Origin: Suillus spraguei
Lineage: Eukaryota; Basidiomycota; Agaricomycetes; Boletales; Suillaceae
Assembly (NCBI GenBank): GCA_016800925.1
Contig: JABCPU010000066.1
Location: 1 to 64,000, forward strand
Direction: 5' to 3'
DNA length: 64,000 bases
Under the pieces are notes generated by a model. It was not told the origin of the DNA and did not search any database. It worked only from the letters and a program-made list of their open reading frames with translations. The position numbers and the translations under genes were made by a program. Of the stretch, positions 21,263-31,784 are shown piece by piece (the stretch's first letter is position 1; the number at the start of each line of letters is the position of its first letter).

Positions 21263-22031
21263 TGTCATATACCATACTTCTAATCTCAGATCCGATCATA
21301 TCCGTCCAGATCCGATCGTTTCCATATCCGTCCGTTCCACAGATCCTGTCCGGACCACCCATCCGAATGTACTCACTTCTCGCACCTTAACTCCCTGGTG
21401 AACATCTGCGTCTATCTCCTTTCGTCATTTCTCCTACTACCGGTACTCCGGCTGTTTATATTTCCGTCCTGTGTTACTGATCCGTTTCCTGTGTTCATTT
21501 CCGATTCATGCTTACTGATCCGCTGTGCAATAACTAATAGACTTCCGTTACACTTCGTACATAGCCCTCGGTCCCGGACTTGCTGATTATCCGTCTTAGA
21601 TACTTACTGTATATAAACCACTTGTAGATCTTCGTAGAACCTTAGTTCGAATATCATCTTAGATTCTGCTCATTCTGCCTCCTCCGGACTTAAGCCACTC
21701 TCCGCTTTAAGTCACCTTCCGAGACTTAGGATTGACTCCTATAGTCCATACCTCCGACTCTATCTTCGGATAGTCCATCTCCGTTAGTTTCTAGTTAGGA
21801 ACTCGTTCCGAAACTAGCCTTAATCTCTTTCCTCTCCTTACGTTCCGAATTACCTTCGGACGTATTATATCCGACACCTTCGGACACCCGGATCCGTCAC
21901 GCAACCCCTTCCGGGTCTTCGGACGAATAACTCCTCCCTGAAATAAAGGGCATTACTCGAGAAAGGGGCACAGTGTACGAACTGAGGCCAAAGCCCTTCG
22001 GATCTCTCTACCCTTGAGTACAGTCTTAACA
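21263..22031 (+). repeat. 3' LTR of element D, also the only LTR 5' of E
   Basis: 769 bp, almost identical to 14093-14860. Preceded by the purine tract AAGGGGGGGATAC. It is followed directly by protease-linker sequence of copy E (compare 22035 on with 16755 on), so gag and the start of pol of E are missing. Confidence 0.92.
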
Positions 22032-25000
22032 CTTATCCACCCAAGGAAGATTCCTCCCCTCCAATATCTCCATCGCCTCAGAGCACCCCATCCGTGGCAG
22101 AGACTCCGCCTCTGACCAAATCCGAACCCTCCGCTGGTGCTCCAGTCCCTAACATATCATTGATAAACGCAGTGGCCTTTTGCCGTGCCTGCAAGTTAGA
22201 AGGATCTACTCAGTTCAGCATCTACCTCCGTCCCTCCGAAGTAAACCTTCGATCCGCATCTGTATCATCCATCCTCCAGACCTCTCCAGAATCCCTTCCG
22301 ATACCACAAATTTGCGGATGTCTTCGACAAAGGCAAAGCCGGACAACTTCCCCCACATCGACCCTACATCTCAAGATTGAGTTGGAAGAAGGGGCTAGTC
22401 CGCCTCTCGGAACCATATACTCTCTTTCTCGGTAGAGCTTGAGGCCCTCCGGAAGTTCCTTGATGAAAACATCTCGTCCGGACTCCTCGCTCCTCATCTT
22501 CTCCCCATGGAGCCCCCGTCCTATTTGTCAAAAAGAAGGATGGATCCCTCCGCCTTTGTGTGGATTTCCGCGGCCTTAACCACATCACCAAGAAAGACCG
22601 ATATCCGTTACCCCTCATTGCCGACCTTCTAGACTCCCCGAGCCGCGCTAAAGTTTATACCAAAATTGATCTCCGATCTGCATATCACCTCGTCCGGATA
22701 ACAGAAGGAGACGAGTGGAAGACTTCCTTCCGTACGCGCTATGGCTCCTATGAATGGTTGGTGATGCCGGAAGGCCTCACGAATGCTCCGGCAGCTTTCC
22801 AGCGCTTTGTCAATAGCATGTTTGCCGATATGCTGGACGTATGTGTTGTTGTATATCTGGATGACATCCTTATCTATTCCCAAGACCTTGCAAGTCATAA
22901 GGAACATGTTCGAGAAGTTTTACGACGTCTCCGTAAACACCGACTATATGCCAAACCCGAGAAATGCGAATTCCATTCATCCTCCGTCGAATATCTTGGT
23001 TACCTCCTATCTCCGGATGGCTTGACAATGTCGTCCGAGAAAATCCAGTCTATCATAGACTGGCCAGAACCTCGGAAAGTCAAGGACATCCAATCTTTCC
23101 TCGGATTCGCTAATTTCTATCATCGTTTCATCTTCAACTACTCGGATATCGTGGTTCCCCTTACTCGACTCACTCGCAAGGGCATCACTTGGGACTTTTC
23201 CGAGGAATGCCGGAAATCATTTAAGCACTCAAGAAAGCCTTCACGTCCGCTCCGGTGCTAACGCATTGGATTCCGAATGTTCCTATAGTTGTGGAAACTG
23301 ATGCCTCGGATTATGCTATCGCTGGAATACTATCCATTGTGTGCCCAGACTCGGAACTTCGTCCGGTGGCATTTTACTCCCGGACACTGTCCGGTGCAGA
23401 ACTCAACTATGATGTCCATGATAAGGAACTACTAGCCATCTATGCTGCATTCCGAACCTGGCGCCATTACCTAGAAGGCTCATCCGAGCCTATAGATGTT
23501 GTCACGGACCACAAGAACCTTGAGTATTTCTCTACCACCAAGCTGCTATCCCGTCGTCAGGCCCGCTGGTCCGAGTTCCTTCATCAGTTCAACCTCGTTA
23601 TCCGTTACCGTCCTGGAAGACTCGGAGTCAAGCCAGATTCCCTCACTAGACGATGGGACGTCTACCCTAAAGAGGGGGATAAGGACTACGCTCAGATTAA
23701 CCCCACAACCTCCGTCCAATATTTGCATCGGAACAATTAGCTTCGTCCCTACGAGCTTCCATTTTAGCAACTCCGGTCCTTAGAGCAGCTGTTCTTATGG
23801 ACACCGAACACCTCCGGAAAGACATTCTGATAGCACTCCCTAATGACCCCATTGCACAAATGCATTTTCCATTTCCTTCGATCCGAGATGGACAATAGAC
23901 GATGGTGGATTCCTTTGTTGTGACAACCGCATCTACATTCCGGATACCAATGATCTACGACTTCGCATCCTCCGGAATTGCCATGACCACCCCCTATCCG
24001 GACATTTTGGACAGAATCATACTCTTGAGCTCATCCGACGCAACTATACCTGGCCCGGAGTACAAGCCTTTGTCAAAGAGTATGTCAGATCCTGCACATC
24101 CTGCGCCGAGCCAAAGTTCCGAGACATAAGCCCTACGGACTACTCAAGCAACTTCCCGTCCCAGAAAAACCATGGAATTCCATCTCTATGGATTTCATTG
24201 AACAACTTCCGGACTCATCCGGCTTTACAGCCATCCTCGTCATCATAGATTGCCTATCCAAGCAAGCCATATTCGTCCCGACCCACGACACCATTACTTC
24301 TCCTGATCTCGCCCGCCTATTTCTCCTCCATGTCTTCTCTAAGCATGGAGTCCCATCCCATGTAACCTCAGATCGAGGAACAGAGTTCGTATCCCACTTC
24401 TTCCGTTCCTTAGGAAAGGCATTGGACATGGTCCTACACTTCACATCCGGATCTACTGCAACTATCAGCAGGACAACTGGTCCGAGCTACTGCCCCTCGC
24501 AGAGTTTGCATACAATAACGCTCTGAGTGCCACTACCGGAGTTTCACCTTTCTTCGCCAATAAAGGTTATCATCCGAACATTTCCATCCATCCGGAACGC
24601 GACCTATCCTCCATCCGTGCCCAGGAATATGCCCTAGACCTTAACAAACTTCACCAGTTCCTCCGAGATGAGATGTCCGAAGCTCAGAAACGCTATCAAG
24701 GACCCGCGGACGCTAAAAGACAGCCTGCTCTGGACTTCCGGATTGGAGAACAAGTCTTCGTCAAAGCCAAGTACTTCCGCTCCACTCGTCCGTCGAAGAA
24801 ACTTTCGGAAAAGAATTTGGGTCCATTCAAAATTATATCCTGCCCGGGTACTCATTCTTTCGCCATCCGACTTCCGGATTCTATGCGTTCCGTACATCCT
24901 GTTTTCCATGTCTCGCAGTTAGAGCCAGCAGTTCTGAACACCATTCCCAATCGCATCCAACCTCCTCCGCCACCAGTCGAAGTCAACGGAGAACCAGAGT

Positions 25001-25205
25001 ACGAGATATCCGAAATCCTGGACTCTAAACTGGACCGTCGTAGGCACCACTGCCAACTTCTATACCTCGTCCGATGGTCCGGATACGAAGGAACGGACGA
25101 AGAAACTTCCTGGTTACTGGCCACAGAACTCGGAAATGCATCAGATCTCGTAGCGGATTTCCACTCAGCATATCCATATCCGGACAAGCCTGGTCCCATT
25201 GCTTG
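22032..25205 (+). pseudogene. Pol remnant (RT-RNaseH-IN-chromodomain), element E
   Basis: Aligns to D pol throughout but carries about nine single-base deletions (near 22268, 22302, 22367, 22433, 22488, 23225, 23704, 23880 and 24107) and a 64-bp deletion at about 24450. The 64-bp loss lies between two TCCGGAT repeats and removes the YHPEGDGQTER segment with the catalytic Glu of integrase. RT YLDD and the chromodomain are still readable. Not functional. Confidence 0.88.
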
Positions 25206-25263
25206 AAAAGTACATAACGAAATATAAGTACATTGAGGGCAGTAGCGGAAATCCGGATCTGGA

Positions 25264-26278
25264 CTAAGCACCAGTCTCCATTTCACCTCCGGCACCCCCA
25301 GTCTCCTCCCCAGTCCCATCCGCCATCTCTTCCCCAGTCCCATCCGCCATCTCTCCTCCATTCTCATCCGCCACCTCTTCCCCAATCTCCTCACCAGCGC
25401 CATCCTTGTCAGATCCAGCAGAAACGGAAAGCCTAAATCCGGTCCGGACTTCCTCGATGAGCAGGGCCTGGAATTTTCTCTGTTGCTGGAGGAAGGCCTC
25501 CATGGTAGAGCTCATCCGCTCCATGGCAATCCGACTCCCTTCCGCCGCCGCAATACCATCTTGGAGAAGTCCGTTGGTCCGCGCCAACTCAGCAATGATG
25601 CCATTAGCAGCGGCCACCCAAGCCTGATCATCATACTCCACAAAATCCTCATCCGTACCTTCAATAGTGACTGGATTAGAGAAGACATCCGCGTCCGCCA
25701 CATCCGGAGTAGGACTCCTCTGACGGCGCTTGCCTTTGCCCTTCGGAGACAAAGTACCAGCAGGATGCTGCCTCTTCCGGCCCTTGGGCCCCTTAACGAA
25801 TCCGGGCCTTCCAGGACAAGTGGCCTTGTCCTTCCGGCAGACGTCACAGGACTTAATCTACGAAATGTCGAAATCAGCAGATCCGAAGTTTTTCGGACAA
25901 CTCACCATGGCATTCTTCTCAGCGTCACCCCACTGGCACATCCGGCCCTTAGTGACGCAACGGGAGCAGTACCCATCCTTTGCTCCAGACGCAGGAGCAG
26001 CCTTGGCCTTTGCCAACCCATTAATATCCAGATCTGGAAGAGTCCACAGCACTCACCCGAGCCTCAATCAGTGCTCTCTGCCTCTTTTCCTCCATTTCCC
26101 TCCGGATCTCCGCCAACTCAATCTGCTTCAACTCCTCCTGCCTTTTCCACTCCTCCGCCTCTTTCCGCTTCCGTTCCGCCTCAGCTTCCGCTGCAGCCTT
26201 AGCAGCAGCCAGTTGCTGTTCCAGATCCGCCACAAGGTCGGCAGCAGACTTAGGGGCATCGGATTTCTTTCCAGACAT
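25264..26278 (-). CDS. Antisense three-exon gene in element E (second copy)
   Basis: Same structure and length as in D. Exons 26278-26057, 26007-25906 and 25857-25264; introns 49 and 48 nt with identical borders. All six cysteines, the coiled coil and the basic stretch are kept, and there is not one indel over 1,015 bp, although pol in the same copy has about ten. Start MSGKK is shared; the longer D reading (MSPNMSGKK) is not. Convergent with pol. Confidence 0.7.
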
Positions 26279-26473
26279 GTTTGAAGACGAGTATTGTTAA
26301 CAAGGATATGAAGTGGGGGTAGGAATCATTTCGGATGTCTGACGTCCGTATATCTGTCGTATTACAGACTCAGCACTACAACCATCAAACTTTCCCATCG
26401 TCTCGCATTAATCTTGTCCGATCCGGATCAACGCTTCTTGTGCCTCAGGGGTTCGGCCCTAAGGGGGGGATAC

Positions 26474-27204
26474 TGTCATATACCATACTTCTAATCTCAG
26501 ATCCGACCATATCCAATCAGATCCAATCAATTCCATATCCGTCCGGTCCACAGATCCTGCCCGGACCATCCATCCGAAAGTGCTCACTTCTCGCACCTTA
26601 ACTCCCTTGTGTATATCTGTGTCTATCTCCTTTCGTCATTCCTCCTGTTTCCGGTATTCCGGCTGTGTATATTTCCGTCCTGTGTTACTGATCCACTGTG
26701 CATTAACTAATAGACTTCCATTACACTTCGTACATAGCCCTCGGTCCCGGACTTGCTGATTATTCGTCTTAGATACTTACAGTATATAAACCACTTGTAG
26801 ATCTCCGTAGAACCTTAGTTCGAATATCATCTTAGATTCTACTCATTCTGCCTCCTCCGGACTTAAGCCACTTTCCGCTTTAAGTCACCTTCCGAGACTT
26901 AGGATTGATTCCTATAGTCTATATCTCCGACTCTATTTTCGGATAGTCTATCTCCATTAGTTTCTAGTTAGGAACTTGTTCCGAAACTAGCCTTAACCTC
27001 TGTCCTCTCCTTATGTTCCGAATAACCTTCGGACGTATCATATCCGACACCTTCGGACACCTGGATCCGTCACGCAACCCCTTCCGGGTCTTCAGACGAA
27101 TAACTCCTCCCTGAAATAAGGGGCATTACTTGAGAAAGGGGCACAGTGCATGAACTGAGGCCAAAGCCCTTCGGATCTCTCTACCCTTGAGTACAGTCTT
27201 AACA
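26474..27204 (+). repeat. 3' LTR of element E
   Basis: 731 bp. The 38 bp missing relative to D's LTR lie between two ACTGATCC direct repeats, which fits slippage. It ends CTTAACA and meets an inverted LTR without a spacer. Confidence 0.9.
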
Positions 27205-27966
27205 ACCATACTCAAAGGGTGAAAGATCCGAAGGGCTTTAGCCTCAGTTCATGCACTGTGCCCCTTTCCCAAGTAATGCCCCTTATTTCAGGGAGTAGGT
27301 ATACGTCCAAAGATCCAGGAGGGGTTGCGTGACGGATCTGGACATCCATAGGTATCGGATATGATATGTCTGAAGGTTATTTGGAGCATAGGGATGGAAT
27401 GAGGATTAAGGCTAGCTTCAGAATGAGTTCCTAACTAGAAACTAACAGAGGTAGACTATCCGAAGATAGAGTCGGAGATATAGACTAAAGGAATCAATCC
27501 CAAGTCTCGGAAGATGACTTAGAGCAGGAAGTGACTCAAGTCCGGAGGAAGCAGAATGAGCAGAATCTAAGATGATATCCGAACTAAGGTTCTACAGAGA
27601 TCTACAAGTGGTTTATATACTGTAAGTATCTAATATGGATAATCAACAAGTCCAGGACCGAGGGCTATGTACGAAGTGTAAGGGAAGTCTATTAGTTAAT
27701 GCACAGTGGATCAGTGAGCATGAATCGGAAATGAACACAGGTAACGGATCAGTGACACAGGACGGAAATATGCACAGCTGGAATACCGGAAACAGGAGGG
27801 ATGATGAAAGGAGATAGATGCAGATATACACAAGGGAGTTAAGGTGTGAGAAGTGGGCACATTTGAATGGGTGATCCAGACAGGATCTGTGGACTGGACA
27901 GAAATGGAATCGATAGGATCTGATCAGATATGGTCGGATCTGGGATTAGAAGTATGGTATATGACA
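27205..27966 (-). repeat. Inverted D-family LTR
   Basis: A - strand LTR lacking only its last 7 bases (in LTR sense), joined tail to tail to E's 3' LTR, giving a ~1.5-kb palindrome. It ends TATATGACA at 27966 and is followed by KDZ transposase sequence. No target duplication can be matched. Confidence 0.85.
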
Positions 27967-27989
27967 GTACGTCACGTTGTGTAAGAAAG

Positions 27990-29744
27990 CTTCCTCTGCT
28001 GATTTTAATGTAGGTTTAAGTATCTGCTCTCCATCATAAATAAGGCGCTTGAAGTACTCGGCCCCCAGCTATTGATTGGATATGATGTCAGATGCAAGCT
28101 TGCTACCACCGTCAAGTCGACCACCCTTGCTACCAAGTTCAATGAATCTAACAGCTGCTTTTGCATTGATGCATTCCACAGGTATGCACATAACTACGCA
28201 TGCCAGGATAGAAACCATCCAAATGTCATTCAAGGAATGGGACTGGAGGACTTTTCTATGATGGAGAGAATATTCAGCTCGTCTAACCAGCTCGCCCCAT
28301 CATTCATTATGCAAGTGCATACAACGTCATTTTTTTATTGACATGTTTTTCAAACAGTGGGATGAGGACAAGTACATGAATATTGGCAACATGCTGTACA
28401 ACAACTATTGTCAAGCCCATGGCATTATTGAACGTGAGACTATTGAATTTGAGCATGCCAAACTGTCCCTTGGCATTACAGATGCGAGCATCGAGGAATG
28501 GCAGAAGCAGCAGTCAGTATACCTTAAAACCCTTGGCAAAGAAGCTGAGTGGGATGTGCATGTGGTGACATACATTGAGTTGTTGCAAAATCTCTGAGAT
28601 GCAAGGTACGTGAAGGTCATGCTTCCATCTGATGAATTAACACTGTTTCCAGGGCTGCAACGCAGTGTGCCTCAGCATCATTCCTTGATGCCATTCCTAC
28701 CGACTATCAATTTGTCTCAACTTCAACTGTGACATCAACAGATCCTGTATATGCAAACAATCTGTCCCGAACACACAAGCTGGAAACCCAGCGACAGCAT
28801 GTGAATGAGCGCCTGGATCGCATACTACAAGAGATTGTTGCTATGGAGGTGAAGATGGGGATTACATGGAGGTGGGAGCCATCAGATAGCAAGTATGCTG
28901 ATACCATGAGGTACATGGCAACACAAAAGTATCACCATGCTCTAGATGAGCTGCAGCGTCTTGTTGTACTGCGACTCTTTGAGTTGCACAAGTTAAACCT
29001 TTTACAGACAGGTAATTTTATTTTCTGGTGTTTTTCTTATCTCACAATGATGTTCATGTTTCAGGGTATCGCATGCGCACTCATATTGCTAAAGCCCTCC
29101 AAACTTGCTGCAAGGCAATTCAAAGCAAGGTGAAGGAGTACAATGCAGCAGCATCTGCACTTGTGCCACCTCCTCTGAGTCTCAACTGGTCGTGTGTCTC
29201 TCACTATGGATTTCTTGATGAGTTCACACTTCTCTGTGAAACCTGACAAGATGTATGAATGAATCGATGGACCCATCCAGAAGTGCGTGAATTGATGCGC
29301 CAGTCACTTCGCATCAAACACACTCATGAAGAGGTCCATTGTTGCAATATTGAGCTTTGTCGCCTTCACTCATTCATTGCTGCTGAAAATCATCACTTTG
29401 AGGTCACTCTCCAACACCTCAAGGCCGAGAGCAATACAATATACCATTCTGTCAAGAAATTTACCATGCGCCGCATCCGAATCAATTCTCACAACCTCGC
29501 CTGTGTATTTCAAACATTTAGCTTTACTGGTTTCACAGGAGATAAGACGGTCGGCATGAAGAAGAAATTATCTGTTTTGAATCATTCACTAACACACACA
29601 GACATCTTGGCTGATCAGCAGAAACTTGATGGTGATGAGACAGACGAGGCAGAATCTGACATGGATGAGGATGAAGCTTGTGGGGTTTTGGGTGGTCTGG
29701 TTGACTATGTCTCCAAGTTGTCATTGCGTCCGATTAGTCTTTAG
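27990..29744 (+). pseudogene. KDZ (Kyakuja-Dileera-Zisupton) transposase, C-terminal half
   Basis: Cut-and-paste transposase with an RNase H fold. Recognisable stretches in order: YDVRCK (28081), the zinc-linked segment FHRYAHNYACQDRNHP, GMGLEDFSMMERIFSSSNQLA, KQWDEDKYMNIGN, then the C-terminal helical region (HKLETQRQH..., FELHKLNLLQTG, then GYRMRTHIAKALQ across an intron of about 50 nt ending TTTCAG at 29064). The frame changes once in a T run near 28331 and again near 28600 and 29245. The N-terminal half with the first zinc motifs is missing, cut at the inverted LTR (27966). KDZ elements are typical of Agaricomycetes and often carry TET/JBP and HMG genes. Confidence 0.8.
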
Positions 29745-29866
29745 CTACATCATGTATTTTTCATGCTCAACACTTGACTATAACGATTTTGATTGCAAAA
29801 TAATTCTGGCCCTTGTGCGCTACCATAGAGCAAATGTAGAAGTGGTTAATGACCAAGATAAGAGTC

Positions 29867-30104
29867 GGATCTTGGCCACCCAACACTGCAAATGCAACCA
29901 TTTTTGTAGAGATTGTGAGTAGTGGTGGTTAATGGCTAAGACATGTAACCGAAAAGGTATGCATGTGCTTGAGTTGCGTTCATGTATGCATGCCACTTAC
30001 ATGTACTTAATCGCACACTGCAACTCTTATCTTGGCCATTAACCACCACTACTCATGATCTCTACAAAAATGGTTGCATTTGCAGTATTGGGTGGCCAAG
30101 ATCC
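29867..30104. repeat. Foldback (long inverted) repeat
   Basis: Arms 29867-29941 and 30030-30104 (75 bp each) match in reverse complement at 71 of 75 positions by hand, around an 88-bp spacer. A shortened extra copy of the arm's inner end (GTGGTTAATGACCAAGATAAG) sits just outside at 29842. It could be a MITE or a terminal repeat of the neighbouring KDZ element. Confidence 0.8.
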
Positions 30105-30144
30105 TGGCATAGTGGACGCTCAGTGAGTAGATTGCTTGGTTTTG

Positions 30145-31625
30145 CCAGAATTTGAGACTGATACTATTATTGCAAGTCCATTCATTGCTTCAGGACATAC
30201 AGCCCCACCATTTCCACTGGTCATTGTATGTGAATAAATCATGCAAGCTCAGCATGTCATGACCTTGCAGCCTTTCATCAATTCACTTGGCCAACAAGTA
30301 TCACAAACCAGCCTGGTAGACGCTCTCTTACAGTCTAAGGCTCTTCAGGACATATTTATGTATCGCAAACAATTTTACCCTGTTGTGTATGGTAGGAATG
30401 TTGGAATATACCTTAGCTGGTGAGTACTACTTATGGTCTCTATCCTAATGATCATCTGACTGCAGTACAGGGAAGCAGCACTTCAACAAGTGAATGGATG
30501 GCAAATATGGAAGTTCAAGAAAACCAAGACATCTGTCGAGGTCGTTGAGTTCATGCTCACCAAAGGAAATGTATCCATGCCCACCCTGTGTTACAAGAAC
30601 ACCTTCTTGCACCCCTACTATCATTTTTCCTCCTATGCATTGCCATCTACTCTCATCCCGACAAGGCCTCCATCCTCGTCCTCCGCTACCTCGTCTGGCT
30701 TGCCATCGTCACTCCTTACCTCGCCTATGCTTGCCTCCTCCATCGTCACTGAACACGCCCTCTTTGTGTGCCTTCTACCTCCTTCGCGCCTATATGCGCC
30801 TCTCACGCTTCGCACGCTTAAAGCGCCTCCTCTGTGCTTGTCACATTACTTTGCGCTTCAACACACGCACCCTCTTGGTTCACAGGAACCCCCCGTCTGC
30901 TCTCAAGGAGATCTGGGTATTGTCTTATGCTTTATCCCTTTATTGTTTACCTTCCTTGACTTGTGCATCGCCTCATTGGCTCATACTCTTTATACCTTCG
31001 GCTCCACACTTATGACTCCTTTGCACACATGTGCATTCTCATTGGTCAATATGCCTCTGACTCATTCACGAGCATGCGTCTTCTTATTGGCTATCTGACT
31101 CCATACTTAATCCAGCGATACTTACGTATTCATGCTCTGCTTCAACCTTACATATAAATACGTGCAGATAGCCTTTGTACTTCTTTAACTTGAATTTACT
31201 TGATCTTTGACCCTGAACTTCCTTTCAATAAGCTTTTCATAAGCTTATTGTCTCTATTCGAACTTCATAGAAGCTCATCGCTTCTACATCTTTGATCGTC
31301 GTCAAGAACCTCATCCCTGTGACGTAGGTCATGAGACAGCATGTAGTGCCCACCTCCGACCAATGCAACTAGCACACTCTGCGCTAGGGGACTGATACGC
31401 ACAGGCCGCCGCTCTTGATAGAGCGCCCGTTGCAGACACCACTCAAGTTCATTAGCGCCTGGCTAGGTCGCTAACACCCTGCCAACATTCCTGCCACCAC
31501 ATGCTGCAATGTCTCATGTGACACCTTCATGGTCGAATATACATGCTTCATCAAGGACAAAGACGAGCTCAGTGCCAGGTTCGCACATGCAGAAACAGGG
31601 TGCGACCAGTCAGCTAATCTTTTTC
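30145..31625 (+). pseudogene. RNase H1 N-terminal-domain gene, split by a solo LTR
   Basis: Exons about 30145-30227, 30273-30419 and 30471-30588. Introns are 45 nt (GTATGT...TTGCAG) and 51 nt (GTGAGT...TACAG). The last two exons together read FYPVVYGRNVGIYLSWEAA, then QVNGWQIWKFKKTKT, the RNase H1 N-terminal / viroplasmin fold that binds RNA-DNA hybrids. An 888-bp LTR follows. Removing it and one 5-bp duplication lets the frame continue (PTFLPPHAAMSH...) to about 31625. Domains of this sort occur in TE-linked Agaricomycete proteins. It may be the front of the HMG gene just downstream. Confidence 0.6.
30589..31476 (+). mobile_element. Solo LTR of a third LTR family
   Basis: 888 bp, TGTTACAAG...CGCTAACA, with perfect 5-bp target duplications CCCTG (30584-30588 and 31477-31481). 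A TATA-like CATATAAATA at about 31149 gives + orientation. Unrelated in sequence to LTR families A and D. No internal region remains. Confidence 0.85.
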
Positions 31626-31784
31626 TCTGTTTGGTGAATACTTATGCTACACAGACACTGCTGATGCTCTGAGCATGCTTTCACTCGACATTGAAGATGC
31701 ATGCCAGCCATCCATCTCACAGCCCACCCAGCCCAAGCCATGCATGATTTATTGTTAAGTCAGATCACTTACTGGCATTGTTGG

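Larger units (their letters stand above)
14093..22031 (+). mobile_element. Ty3/Gypsy chromovirus element D, nearly intact and young
   Basis: 5' LTR 14093-14860, gag 14912-16204, pol to 20006, an antisense gene 20053-21067, purine tract 21249-21262, 3' LTR 21263-22031. Inserted into the integrase of element B. The LTRs differ by about four substitutions and one indel in 769 bp, so insertion is recent. The base preceding is GCAAC, but the sequence after the 3' LTR is internal sequence of sister element E rather than a matching duplication, so D and E share this LTR (recombination or deletion). There is a single frame change in pol near 19030. Confidence 0.92.
22032..27204 (+). mobile_element. 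Ty3/Gypsy element E, decayed sister of D lacking 5' LTR-proximal genes
   Basis: Internal sequence from the protease-RT linker onward, then antisense gene, purine tract (26460-26473) and 3' LTR 26474-27204. The order LTR-internal-LTR-internal-LTR with D suggests recombination between two copies or deletion of E's 5' part. Confidence 0.88.

Noticed and set aside
27967..28070. Missing 5' half of element B beyond D/E
   Set aside because: Looked for RT or gag of family A here; the sequence is KDZ transposase instead.
30490..31098. 202- and 173-codon + strand frames
   Set aside because: Nearly all of their length is inside the third-family solo LTR. They only look open because the LTR is C/T-rich.
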